Source of the DNA: a virus
Virus record (IMG/VR): IMGVR_UViG_3300022907_000067
Coordinates: 1 to 30,342 of that record
Direction: 5' to 3' (one strand)
Length of the DNA: 30,342 bases
Shown here in pieces: positions 1 through 7,648 of the stretch. The translations under genes were made by a program, and so were the position numbers. The notes below the pieces were generated by a model, which saw nothing but the letters and a program-made list of their open reading frames with translations, did no database searches and was not told where the DNA came from. Positions within the stretch are counted from its first letter, which is position 1, and the number at the start of each line of letters is the position of its first letter.

Positions 1-277
1 TCGTGTTCATGTTGACCTGCATGCCCTGCTTGTATAGCTTGGCAACGTCAAGTACCTGGTCAACCTGGACCTCACCGAAGTCTGGCTGGAACTGAAGCTC
101 CAAACCATTCATGGTGTATCCAACGTTAGTGAAAGTACTGTCGTCCTGCAGTGTGTCACGCATTGACTCGCCATCAGCGTATGCTGGTAGGTCGGAGTCA
201 GCCATCTCTGTACCAAAGGTAAAGAGAGCAGCTGCACCAACAATAATGTTAGTGCTAGAACCACGTGTGTATGCCAT
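1..277 (-). CDS. Major tail (tube) protein, N-terminal part, cut by window edge
   Basis: This reading frame is open from an ATG at 277 to the left edge, giving 92 residues. The start is supported by AGAGGTG about 7 nt upstream. The part around residues 50-88 (VGYTMNGLELQFQPDFGEVQ, then VDQVLDVAKLYKQGM) resembles the N-terminal region of actinophage major tail proteins, where a 'GxEVDQLLDAARLFKQG'-like stretch is common; that comparison is from memory. The position directly after four neck genes fits a tail-tube subunit, the polymer that forms the tail conduit. It has its own promoter at 330-338, as expected for a highly expressed gene. The C-terminus is outside the window. Confidence 0.7.
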   Translation of the reverse strand, partial: MAYTRGSSTNIIVGAAALFTFGTEMADSDLPAYADGESMRDTLQDDSTFTNVGYTMNGLELQFQPDFGEVQVDQVLDVAKLYKQGMQVNMNT

Positions 278-329
278 ATTTATTCACCTCTTTTTCATAG
301 AATAAGAGGGCTTCGTTTCCTCAAGTCTA

Positions 330-338
330 ATTATACCA
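330..338 (-). promoter_or_regulatory. Extended -10 promoter for the major tail gene
   Basis: The minus strand reads TGGTATAAT inside AGTGGTATAAT. No convincing -35 is seen. The predicted start lies about 45 nt before the ATG at 277, leaving room for a leader with a Shine-Dalgarno site. AGTGGTATAAT also precedes the genes starting at 8037, 13926 and 17326 (27281 has GTGGTATAAT). Confidence 0.6.
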
Positions 339-352
339 CTAATTTTGGACTA

Positions 353-892
353 TTATGATTTGTGCCAACAATAATCAATAATGATTTTGTTTCCTGCAAA
401 AGTGCGTGCTGTGCCAAAGTCAATAATGTCTCTGGTTTCTTCTAGCTGATAAATCTTTAGCTCATGAAAGAATACTGGGTAGAAATCTGCTCCGTTGATT
501 TCCTTTGTGCCTTCTGTAGTGCCATTTGGCTGAGAGGCTATCCATGCATTAAGCTCTTGGGCAGACTCATCTCCTCTATCTAGTAGGTCTTGAATTACCT
601 GTGTAGACTCAATTAGGTCTACTGGATCCCCTGCCATTTTATAGAAATAGTAAAGCAGTTGCTCATACTTCATGTGTGGGAATGGCCCCCTACGCATCTT
701 GAGCATCCTGTCAAACACTGCAAACACATCTCCTGCAGCATCTGGAAAAGTTTCTGTAAGATCGTCGATGGCTGTTGGAGAAGTAGGAAAAAACTTCATC
801 AGACCATTATCAAACCTATCTGTTCCAAGCTCTGCTGGAACCTTCTCTGCTAAATATGCATTAATAAATGCTGGTGGATAATAGATTGCCAT
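353..892 (-). CDS. Neck protein, probable tail terminator/tail completion protein
   Basis: 179 residues, soluble, with no signal or membrane segment. A longer frame starts at 919, but the ATG at 892 overlaps the TAA of the preceding gene by one base (TAATG), the junction used throughout this operon, so 892 is chosen. No motif identifies it. It is the last gene before the major tail protein, where siphophages usually encode the tail terminator that caps the tube and joins it to the head. A 61-nt gap follows before the tail promoter. Function is by position only; a second connector protein is the alternative. Confidence 0.5.
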   Translation of the reverse strand: MAIYYPPAFINAYLAEKVPAELGTDRFDNGLMKFFPTSPTAIDDLTETFPDAAGDVFAVFDRMLKMRRGPFPHMKYEQLLYYFYKMAGDPVDLIESTQVIQDLLDRGDESAQELNAWIASQPNGTTEGTKEINGADFYPVFFHELKIYQLEETRDIIDFGTARTFAGNKIIIDYCWHKS

Positions 893-1560
893 TATGCTGC
901 TGCACCTCCTGATGCCCAACTATACCCGACTGACCTTCCGTATCCCCTACCACCACGGACACCACGCTGAACATTATCCTTGTATGGGAATGGGTTTTTT
1001 AGGTAGTCAAAGATTTGGCTTGAGTTTAGATATGCCTGAGTAAAGTAGCTGTTAAAGAATGTTTCGAGTGTTTGCTCTAGAGCACCAGTAGTCTCTTCTC
1101 CTCCAGGATTTGCAACTACAACTGGCTTGCTTGTAAATACCTGCTCGCCATTATCCTCAAATGCCAGAACCTTTTTACGAGGTCGGATGGTAACTGGAAT
1201 ACCCATTTCCATAATCCTAGCCTTGTCATAGAATGGGACGGTAGAGCCATCTGAGATAGAGGTAGACTGTCTAAAAGTATAGTTAAAGGATATGCCTGCA
1301 CCACTTACACGATATCCTAGGTCAAAGAGTCTTCCCTGTGGTGTTCCTGTCATTGACCACTCATAAATGTGGTGTAGAGCTTGTGGGTTGACTCTTGCAT
1401 TGGCATCAACAAACTCTTTGATACGCTCAATGACTTCCTTACCTAGCTTGTCTAGTATCTGTGGCTTTGCGTTTTGAACTCCCTGCAAGAATCCCTCTGT
1501 ATACTCTACAAACTTAGTCATATCCTTATAAAACTTTTTGTCGTCAAATGCTACCCTCAT
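892..1560 (-). CDS. HK97 gp10-like neck/tail-completion protein
   Basis: 222 residues. The N-terminal third (about 5-60) is helical and charged, in the pattern 'FYKDMTKFVEYTEGFLQGVQ' followed by LGKEVIERIKEFVDAN, which recalls the helix of HK97 gp10-like neck proteins. The middle is beta-rich and includes a run with IPVTIRPRKKVLAF. The C-terminus is Gly-rich (GVRGGRGYGRSVGY) and probably flexible. The start overlaps the upstream TAA by one base and the stop overlaps the downstream ATG in the same way, so the three neck genes are translationally coupled. The family placement rests on helix pattern and gene order, not on catalytic or invariant residues. Confidence 0.5.
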   Translation of the reverse strand: MRVAFDDKKFYKDMTKFVEYTEGFLQGVQNAKPQILDKLGKEVIERIKEFVDANARVNPQALHHIYEWSMTGTPQGRLFDLGYRVSGAGISFNYTFRQSTSISDGSTVPFYDKARIMEMGIPVTIRPRKKVLAFEDNGEQVFTSKPVVVANPGGEETTGALEQTLETFFNSYFTQAYLNSSQIFDYLKNPFPYKDNVQRGVRGGRGYGRSVGYSWASGGAAA

Positions 1561-2009
1561 TAGATGTCCACCGCCTGATTCTCTGAACGGCGTAGAACAA
1601 TCTTGTAGTATTCTACTTTTCCAAAAGGTCCAACGTATGGCTCTTGGCTTGCAACCTCAAAGATGGTTGACTTGTTTGCACGAACGCCAGATGTCTCCAT
1701 ATAAATTGGATTACAGTTTCTATCTTTAATGTTGCTAATTACAACGTTAGTGATAGAGTTCTTTCCATCTTCTGATGTTACTCGTAGGTCTTGCTTTGAA
1801 CGACCAACTAAAACCTTTTCCTGTGTAATGTTCACATTTGGGGTAACTTCTTCTTTCATGGCAGAGCCTGGAGATGCAACAGATATAGCAATATTCCTAT
1901 CATACATCCATTGCTTTTTTACGTTACCGTATGCACCCTGCTCAACTGTAGGGTAAAAGATTTCTGCAGAGAGCGGAAAAAGAAAGTCTCCTGTATTGCA
2001 ATCTGCCAT
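1560..2009 (-). CDS. Probable head-tail stopper (head closure) protein
   Basis: 149 residues, mostly beta-strand in composition, with an N-terminal Cys (MADCNTGDFLFPLSAEIFYP). It contains a long loop region (SKQDLRVTSEDGKNS) and ends VDI. Small beta-barrel proteins of this size that follow the adaptor gene are normally stoppers of the SPP1 gp16 / HK97 gp7 type, which close the head after DNA packaging. ATG and stop each share a base with their neighbours. The sequence alone does not prove the fold; order and size carry the call. Confidence 0.5.
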   Translation of the reverse strand: MADCNTGDFLFPLSAEIFYPTVEQGAYGNVKKQWMYDRNIAISVASPGSAMKEEVTPNVNITQEKVLVGRSKQDLRVTSEDGKNSITNVVISNIKDRNCNPIYMETSGVRANKSTIFEVASQEPYVGPFGKVEYYKIVLRRSENQAVDI

Positions 2010-2890
2010 TATAACACTCCAGGTTTTGAAATCGCCTTTTTGTATTTGGAAAGAATCTTGTCTACAATTAGGTTTCCAGTTCCTTCAAATACACCCTTTT
2101 CAAACTGAATCTTAAACTGATCAGTGTTGTATGAAGAAACATAGTTCTTGTAATAATCCATTCTTCCACATGCAATATCGTCAACGAGTAGCTCTGCTGC
2201 TCTTACGATATCGGATGGTACTGTTGGATATCCGTGCTCATAGACAACACGGTAGTCCCAGTTCTTTGGGAATCCTAAATAGCTGTATCCAATGATACCG
2301 CTGTCAGATGAGGACGACGGCAATACAAGTCGTGCCTGCTCATCTCTATTATTTGGACCTTCAACAATTTCAACGATTGCTGTGCGGTCTCTAGAAAGTC
2401 CAAATGTTCTATCTGTAACAAGTTCGTTGTTCTCATATACGCTTGCTACCTTTACTACCTTATCCCAGACTGGAAGGAAGTCTGTTCCGCTTCCTGGAAT
2501 TTCTGCAGTCTTCTTTTGGTAGTAGAATCCTTCTCTTACGATGGAGTCAATAATTGCACGTGCAAGCTCTTCATTCTTTCTGTACTCTGCAATATCTGAG
2601 GCAACCTCTGCATGCTCTGTAGCCAACACATATGGCCTTCTTACCTCGTAAGTGTCGTGGATAACTAGACTGTTATCACTTGTTTGAATTTCAACATAGT
2701 AGTCGTTATCAAATTTAGCACTAAGCTCTACTACGAACTCTTCCCCTGTTGCCCCAGAGAAAGATTGTGAGGATACAGAAAGATCCGCCATATCTGTAAT
2801 ATACGCAACAAAATCCTGTGTGGCATAGCCCTCAGGAATAGTTAGTGATGCTTCTACTACATCATACGGCGGAACTCTCAGTATCTCCAT
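2009..2890 (-). CDS. Head-tail adaptor (connector) protein
   Basis: 293 residues, larger than typical gp6-like adaptors (about 100). The first about 85 residues look like an added beta-rich domain (PPYDVVEASLTIPEGYATQD). The middle has helical stretches (EVASDIAEYRKNEELARAII), and the end carries the adaptor-like helical part, with VPSDIVRAAELLVDDIACGR and KYKKAISKPGVL. The phrase 'YRVVYEHGYPTVPSDIVRAA' matches the usual adaptor feature 'Y..GYp.vP.dI..A...l', which is the best evidence. It starts 5 nt after the upstream stop. It would dock on the portal. Confidence 0.65.
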   Translation of the reverse strand: MEILRVPPYDVVEASLTIPEGYATQDFVAYITDMADLSVSSQSFSGATGEEFVVELSAKFDNDYYVEIQTSDNSLVIHDTYEVRRPYVLATEHAEVASDIAEYRKNEELARAIIDSIVREGFYYQKKTAEIPGSGTDFLPVWDKVVKVASVYENNELVTDRTFGLSRDRTAIVEIVEGPNNRDEQARLVLPSSSSDSGIIGYSYLGFPKNWDYRVVYEHGYPTVPSDIVRAAELLVDDIACGRMDYYKNYVSSYNTDQFKIQFEKGVFEGTGNLIVDKILSKYKKAISKPGVL

Positions 2891-2895
2891 TTAGC

Positions 2896-3342
2896 TTAAA
2901 GCTCCTTGGCAACGTCTTTCGGATCTGCTGCCCTAATGTGCTCACGTGTTAGCCACTGCTCTGCCTGGTCTTTAGTTACAATGTTAAGTCCTACATTGAC
3001 CCTACCGACTCCTGGCCATGACACGTTACGTGTTGAGTAAAGTGCAACAGTCTCTGGCTTAGGTGATGTGTCACCTTTACGTGGTGCCTTCTTTGTTGTC
3101 TTTTTCTTTGTGCTAGTTCCAATGACACCGTCACTTACTGGTGCAAGTGCTGGCTCCTCAGAAGCAACTGGCTCTGGTGATGAAATGAGTCCATCTTCCT
3201 CAGCCTCTGGTGCTTCTTCTACAACAGCCTCTACCTCTGGCATTACTGCTGCATCTTCTACTGGACGCTCCCACTCGGTACCGTCCTGAACCAGGCCATC
3301 GCCGTCGCCATCTGTAGCATCTGGATTAAACTCGTCTGCCAT
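2896..3342 (-). CDS. Acidic structural/head-accessory protein with DxDGDG loop
   Basis: 148 residues in three parts. Residues about 5-28 carry a calcium-loop-like motif (DATDGDGDGLVQDGTEWERP). Residues about 30-75 are a low-complexity acidic stretch rich in Glu, Pro, Ala and Val. A Lys-rich linker (TKKKTTKKAPRK) then leads to a folded C-terminal domain of about 50 residues (YSTRNVSWPGVGRVNVG ... AEQWLTREHIRAADP). It sits just after the capsid gene but behind a terminator and with its own promoter and strong ribosome site (AGGAGGAATC-ATG). Head decoration, head fibre or neck roles are possible; I do not recognise a proven function. Confidence 0.55.
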   Translation of the reverse strand: MADEFNPDATDGDGDGLVQDGTEWERPVEDAAVMPEVEAVVEEAPEAEEDGLISSPEPVASEEPALAPVSDGVIGTSTKKKTTKKAPRKGDTSPKPETVALYSTRNVSWPGVGRVNVGLNIVTKDQAEQWLTREHIRAADPKDVAKEL

Positions 3343-3367
3343 GATTCCTCCTAAGATTCTTTATTAT

Positions 3368-3376
3368 ATTATAGCA
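3368..3376 (-). promoter_or_regulatory. Extended -10 promoter TGCTATAAT
   Basis: On the minus strand TGCTATAAT lies immediately downstream of the capsid terminator and about 25 nt before the ATG at 3342. An AGGAGG ribosome site separates them. It restarts transcription into the acidic protein and neck genes. Confidence 0.55.
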
Positions 3377-3380
3377 GAAT

Positions 3381-3420
3381 AAAAACCTAAAAAGGGCAGG
3401 AGCTGGAATAGCCCCTGCCC
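3381..3420 (-). terminator. Intrinsic terminator after the major capsid gene
   Basis: On the minus strand an 11-bp stem (GGGCAGGGGCT paired with AGCTCCTGCCC, one G-U) with a 5-nt loop is followed by TTTTTAGGTTTTT. The stem covers 3394-3420. There is no comparable T-run on the plus side. Confidence 0.8.
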
Positions 3421-3443
3421 CTTTGGGTTTATATTGTTAGGAT

Positions 3444-4568
3444 TTAGGCATCCGCAGCTGCGTCAGCATATGCGATTGCGTCCTCTTCCTCCCACTGAAT
3501 ACCGAAGCGGACGAAGACGGTGTACTCTACAGTATCCTTCTTTGCCTTGTACTCACGGTTTACAGTGATGTCACGCTGGAATCCCCATACACGGTTCTGT
3601 GGGAATGTTAGGTCAACGTAACCATCTGGGTAGTAAGGTACTTCCTGAACCTGAACACCAAGAACACGGGTAGTGCGTGCACCACCGAATGTCTGGTCGG
3701 TACCTGCTAGGTAACGATCACGTCCAGCCTCTGTACCAGCAGCACCTGGGTGAGATCCGAAGGCCTCAGCAATAGCGTCTGCTAGTGTACCATTGTTCTT
3801 GACAATACCCTGGAATGCGTCTGTACCTACGTAGAACTTAAGGTTGTTCTTAAGTGCACGGTACTTACGTGGCAGTGCCAGGATAACATTCTGCATAACC
3901 TCTGGGGTCCATGCGTTGTCAGTAACTGTGACTACGGACTCGTGGGCGTAGCCACCAGTCTTAGCCTTGTTTACGAAACCATCCATGATGGACAGGAAGT
4001 TTCCTGTTGCTCCATCACCATTAATGGCAAGGTCCTCGATGTCATTTGCAAAAGCATTTGTCATCAGTCGTACTAGGTGATCCTCTAGTGCTGCACCTTC
4101 AACGTTGTCCTCGAGGGCCTCAGCTGAGACCTCCCAGTCCAAGCGGATCTTCTTTGTAGTAAGCTCCACCTTGCTGAATGTCGCACCAGTGTTTGTGTAG
4201 TCACCATCAGCCTGTGCAGCTGCACGGATTACACGCTCACCTACATTGACCTTCTCAAGCTCCATTGTGTTAGCTCGCATAGTAACACGACGGCCATCCT
4301 TGGCGAGAACGGTAGCATCCCAAACGTAATCAATGAAACGTTGTGCCTGCTCTGGGCGTAGGATTCCGCTACCTGCATCACCAGAAGGGTTTACAGCATT
4401 TGCTCCAGTGGTTGTACCGAAGCTAGCGGTTGGAATGTTTCCGAGGGTGCTAGCACCTGGATCGGTTACACCTCCAACTCCACCAGATGCGAATGCACCC
4501 TCACCGTTATATAGACCTGAGTCTGCACCAGCGGCATCTGGATTGTTTTTGATAATCTCTTCCGACAT
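3444..4568 (-). CDS. Major capsid protein (HK97 fold)
   Basis: 374 residues. The first about 65 are Gly/Ala/Ser/Thr-rich and flexible, then the folded part begins (ILRPEQAQRFIDYVWDATVL). Capsid-like signs are the segment KIRLDWEVSAEALEDNVEG, the spine-helix-like DHLVRLMTNAFANDIEDLAI, and the end 'VWGFQRDITVNREYKAKKDT' followed by VEYTVFVRFGIQWEEEDAIA, which is typical of actinophage capsid subunits. It lies 27 nt after the protease/scaffold gene and has an excellent ribosome site (TTAGGAGGTGACAAA-ATG). A terminator directly follows, so the capsid message ends here. HK97 fold is inferred from gene order and these segments. Confidence 0.85.
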   Translation of the reverse strand: MSEEIIKNNPDAAGADSGLYNGEGAFASGGVGGVTDPGASTLGNIPTASFGTTTGANAVNPSGDAGSGILRPEQAQRFIDYVWDATVLAKDGRRVTMRANTMELEKVNVGERVIRAAAQADGDYTNTGATFSKVELTTKKIRLDWEVSAEALEDNVEGAALEDHLVRLMTNAFANDIEDLAINGDGATGNFLSIMDGFVNKAKTGGYAHESVVTVTDNAWTPEVMQNVILALPRKYRALKNNLKFYVGTDAFQGIVKNNGTLADAIAEAFGSHPGAAGTEAGRDRYLAGTDQTFGGARTTRVLGVQVQEVPYYPDGYVDLTFPQNRVWGFQRDITVNREYKAKKDTVEYTVFVRFGIQWEEEDAIAYADAAADA

Positions 4569-4595
4569 TTTGTCACCTCCTAAGTGATTTGTTTC

Positions 4596-5219
4596 TTAAC
4601 TAAATAAGTCGGCAGTTTTGAGGAAACGTCCGCCCCATATTGATTTTTCAACCTGTTCTGGTTGGTACTGCACGATCTCGCCTAGATCGCCAGATTTGCG
4701 GAAAGCGGTGTCTGTTTCTACAGCATCTACCCTCTTTCCAAACTCATCAAGACCACTCTTGGCTGCAGTGACTTCGTCCTTTACGGCTTTAATCTCTGCA
4801 TTGGCTCCATCAAGTGACTTCTTTAGATCAGCAATTTGCTCGTTTAGAGACTTAACAACTGCTGAAAGATCGCTAAAGGCTGATGTAATTCCATCCTTCA
4901 GTTCGGAAACTGCTTCAGATACATCGTCTGACTTTGATACCTCTTCAGTTGTCTCAACAGATGCCTCAACGGAATCTGACTTCTCCTTGTCGTAGGACTT
5001 GTCGTCTTCTTCCTCTTCCATGTTGTCTGACTTCTCTTCGGTCTCGTCCATATCTTCGGACTTCTCCTCCATGTCATCTTCATCCATGTCATCTGTCTTG
5101 GCAACCTCTGCCTCGTCTGCCTTTGTGGCATCCTCAGCTACGGCAACTGCCTCTGGAGCGACCTCGTCTGATTTCTCTACTACAGCCTCATCAGCTGGAG
5201 TTGTGTTTTCTTCAGTCAT
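4596..5219 (-). CDS. Nested in-frame scaffolding protein (internal start)
   Basis: An ATG at codon 254 of the protease gene is preceded by a textbook ribosome site, AAGGAGGT at 5227-5234, with 7 nt between. It would give a 207-residue protein starting MTEENTTPADEAVVEKSDEV: an acidic first third, a coiled coil near residues 100-175 and a basic/aromatic tail. This is the composition expected of a free scaffold, and the layout parallels the lambda C/Nu3 nested pair (known biology). The full-length start has a far weaker site, so the short form may be more abundant. The ribosome site is read directly; separate expression is inference. Confidence 0.65.
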   Translation of the reverse strand: MTEENTTPADEAVVEKSDEVAPEAVAVAEDATKADEAEVAKTDDMDEDDMEEKSEDMDETEEKSDNMEEEEDDKSYDKEKSDSVEASVETTEEVSKSDDVSEAVSELKDGITSAFSDLSAVVKSLNEQIADLKKSLDGANAEIKAVKDEVTAAKSGLDEFGKRVDAVETDTAFRKSGDLGEIVQYQPEQVEKSIWGGRFLKTADLFS

Positions 5220-5978
5220 AGGACTTACCTCCTTGTTCATCTTAGAAAGATCAATGCCTTTAGCACTATCAACTAAGAACTTTATCATTTCTGATTTCTC
5301 GTTGTCATTCTTTTCAACGAAACCTATATTCTTCATCGCATTTCCGTTAATCGGACTAGATGCGGAATCATCCTGAGTAATTAGAACCATTCCAGACTCT
5401 TCATCCCAAAAAACATTTTCAATCTCAACGTCTGCTACGTCACCCTTGACGACATCAACGCCGTCTACCTTTTCGATAGACATGATGTTTGCAAACTGAT
5501 TGGCTGGTGTATCTACTAGCGATAGCTCTACTAGGTCATACTCCTTAATTACACGAATGGACTTATCCATCTTCTCGTCGTATGCGTCATCCCAGTCATT
5601 CATTCTTCCTCCAATAGAGAAACCAGAAAGGGTGCCATCCAGGACCTTTTCCCAAGTATCCTGTGCACCCTTTGAAACATATGCTGATACGTATACGCCA
5701 GAATAAAACTTCTTGGATTCTGGGTCAAAGTACTTATCCTCTTTAAATGCAATCATCTTGCCAACTGCAAGTGGCTGGTGCATTTCACGGATGTTTCCAC
5801 GGAACTTAGCGAATGCTTTTAGAGATGCGTCCGTGGTTACAATATCATCTTGGCGGTCTACATTATCTAGGGTAGCAAAACCCGAAACGATGCGACGCTC
5901 TTTATCAACTTTAGAAAAGGGCATCGACAGACGGAGATTGTCTCCCTCTGTTGTAAACTGCGATTTTGAAATAGTCAT
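4596..5978 (-). CDS. Prohead protease with C-terminal scaffolding domain
   Basis: 460 residues. The N-terminal about 165 form an HK97-type prohead protease (peptidase U35): FSKVDKERRIVSGFAT, the likely catalytic His67 in REMHQP, the likely Ser121 in LSGFSIGG, and YDLVELSLVDTPAN near 148-160. Residues about 254-345 are very acidic and low in complexity (MDEDDMEEKSEDMDE), and about 355-430 form a coiled coil (VVKSLNEQIADLKKSLDGAN). The end is WGGRFLKTADLFS. Protease matures the head; the acidic coiled-coil part is a scaffold. The first start has no good Shine-Dalgarno; TATAAT lies 8 nt upstream, so the message may be leaderless. An internal start gives a second product (see 4596-5219). Confidence 0.85.
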   Translation of the reverse strand: MTISKSQFTTEGDNLRLSMPFSKVDKERRIVSGFATLDNVDRQDDIVTTDASLKAFAKFRGNIREMHQPLAVGKMIAFKEDKYFDPESKKFYSGVYVSAYVSKGAQDTWEKVLDGTLSGFSIGGRMNDWDDAYDEKMDKSIRVIKEYDLVELSLVDTPANQFANIMSIEKVDGVDVVKGDVADVEIENVFWDEESGMVLITQDDSASSPINGNAMKNIGFVEKNDNEKSEMIKFLVDSAKGIDLSKMNKEVSPMTEENTTPADEAVVEKSDEVAPEAVAVAEDATKADEAEVAKTDDMDEDDMEEKSEDMDETEEKSDNMEEEEDDKSYDKEKSDSVEASVETTEEVSKSDDVSEAVSELKDGITSAFSDLSAVVKSLNEQIADLKKSLDGANAEIKAVKDEVTAAKSGLDEFGKRVDAVETDTAFRKSGDLGEIVQYQPEQVEKSIWGGRFLKTADLFS

Positions 5979-5986
5979 ACTAGTTT

Positions 5987-6038
5987 ATTATATACCCCTT
6001 TTGTGTAAAAGTTACAAAAATGTAATACAATTATAACA
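5987..6038 (-). promoter_or_regulatory. Two -10 boxes before the protease gene
   Basis: Minus-strand TGTTATAAT lies at 6030-6038, just past the portal stop. A second TATAAT at 5987-5992 lies 8 nt before the ATG at 5978. The second position suits a near-leaderless message; the first would give a leader of about 45 nt without a clear Shine-Dalgarno site. A small TTACA/TGTAA stem lies between them. Confidence 0.5.
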
Positions 6039-6043
6039 CAATT

Positions 6044-7648
6044 TTAGTTAGAGGCATTTCCTTCCCCTTGGGCATTACGACCATTAATCGTAGCATCACC
6101 ATCTGACTGATTATTTGCTCTTTCTGCATCTCTTTCACGATTACCTGCTAGGTTAGCTCGTGCATCAGTAGACTGTCTAGAAGACATTTCAAATACGTCA
6201 TCTCCACCATTACGCTGTGGTAGGCCCAGGGCCTCTCTAGCTTCATTTGGTGTCATAACCTGAGTCTTAACATATCTTTCAAGAATCTGTGACTGTGCAA
6301 TCTCATCTGTCAGGGTAAGCTCGTTGAACTTAAACTCGAAGATGTCTGTCTTCTCTCGAATAATCTTGTTGATCATCTTGCCAAGGTTGGTCTGTGCTGG
6401 TCTAGCTACCTGCTCCTTAAATGTCCGATCTTGAGCAAGTGCAGAAGCAATAGAAGAAGAGTCTGCACCACCAATCTTTGATAGAGGAACCTGATGTGCT
6501 ACTAGAATGTCATCTCTATTACGAAGCCTGTATTCGTTAAACGATGCCTCTTGGACACCATTCTCAATTGGCTTCATATCGAACTCTACCTTGTTCATAT
6601 CGTTATCGCCAGGTAGTGGGATGTAGAGTGTCCTGTGGTTCTGACCCTTCAGGTTAGTCTGTAGGAATCTGAACAGCTTGTCCTCTGCATCTGCAGATAG
6701 CTTTGCACCCTTTAGAGTAACGATATACCTTGGTGTTGCCTTGTTTCCAAAGTAGTCAATGTTATACTGTGATGCTAGCTGGTCGCCGTGTAGTGAGGAA
6801 ACGGCAGACATAATATCTGGAACACCATAGAAAGTATTTAGTGGTGAATACTCCTTGTAGTGCAAAATCTCATTTGGTCTTGGGTCATTGGTTACTGGGT
6901 TCTGGTTCCTTGCCCCAAAGTTTCTAAAGTAGACAACCTTCTGTCCAATAATCTGAACATAGCCGTCACGAAGTCTGCGGGCACGCATTGTTGTAGCAGG
7001 GATGTGTCCTAGATAACCTATCTCGCCATTTGTTTTACGACCAATCTCTAGGTATCCATTTCCAGTAGCCTGCACATCTGTATAGAACTTCATTAGAATA
7101 TGTGTAAGAGAGTCATCCTGGTTAAGGCCTTCTATCCAGTCACGGACCTCAATCTTCATTCTTTCAATTCTACGCCTTGCTTTGTCTACAGCAGTCTCAT
7201 TAGTATTTGACTCTAGCTGCATCATAGCTCGTCTAGAAATCTCAAAGTCGTAGCCTAGACCTACAATGTTTTCTACCTTTGCATCAATGGCTGCGTGGTT
7301 TGCAAATGAGGTGTCGTAGAAGTTAGCAAGCTCATAGAGATTCCATGGTGGGGTAATTACATCAAACATCCCGTACCCATTGTGATAGACAGCACCTGGG
7401 TTAATCTCCTTAGAACTAGCACCATCACCAGTTCTAATTGCACCAGCGTTTCTTAGGTAAGCGTCTGTTGGCTCTACGGCATTCTTGGCAATCCTTGTAG
7501 CCCTACGCTTAAAGTTTGCATCTAGACCGTTTAGTCCTTTGAGGTCATCCCAGGACTTGTTAAATGGGTCCTGTTGCTGAAACTTATCTACCTCTGGCTT
7601 TGTCTCTCCCAGTCTGGCTCCAACGATGTATTCATTTGCTTCTGACAT
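6044..7648 (-). CDS. Portal protein
   Basis: 534 residues, the usual portal size. Typical portal segments are ITPPWNLYELANFYDTSFAN, a KARRRIERMKIEVRDWIEGL helix, GNGYLEIGRKTNGEIGYLGH, PNEILHYKEYSPLNTFYGVP, DIMSAVSSLHGDQLASQYN, YFGNKATPRYIVTLKG, and the C-terminal MTPNEAREALGLPQRNGGDD. This matches the phage portal family of HK97/SPP1-like phages. The protein forms the dodecameric ring at one head vertex through which DNA is packaged. The last about 45 residues are polar and probably disordered. Its ATG overlaps the upstream stop by one base. The large terminase that usually precedes it is not here; a small unknown gene and fibre genes precede it instead. Confidence 0.9.
   Translation of the reverse strand: MSEANEYIVGARLGETKPEVDKFQQQDPFNKSWDDLKGLNGLDANFKRRATRIAKNAVEPTDAYLRNAGAIRTGDGASSKEINPGAVYHNGYGMFDVITPPWNLYELANFYDTSFANHAAIDAKVENIVGLGYDFEISRRAMMQLESNTNETAVDKARRRIERMKIEVRDWIEGLNQDDSLTHILMKFYTDVQATGNGYLEIGRKTNGEIGYLGHIPATTMRARRLRDGYVQIIGQKVVYFRNFGARNQNPVTNDPRPNEILHYKEYSPLNTFYGVPDIMSAVSSLHGDQLASQYNIDYFGNKATPRYIVTLKGAKLSADAEDKLFRFLQTNLKGQNHRTLYIPLPGDNDMNKVEFDMKPIENGVQEASFNEYRLRNRDDILVAHQVPLSKIGGADSSSIASALAQDRTFKEQVARPAQTNLGKMINKIIREKTDIFEFKFNELTLTDEIAQSQILERYVKTQVMTPNEAREALGLPQRNGGDDVFEMSSRQSTDARANLAGNRERDAERANNQSDGDATINGRNAQGEGNASN

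Noticed and set aside
893-919. Upstream ATG at 919 for the neck gene ending at 353
   Set aside because: It would add nine residues inside the previous gene; the ATG at 892 fits the one-base TAATG junction used by the neighbouring genes.
4898-5376. Ser-rich plus-strand and Met-rich alternative frames in the scaffold region
   Set aside because: They are shadows of the acidic low-complexity scaffold coding sequence and have no start signals.
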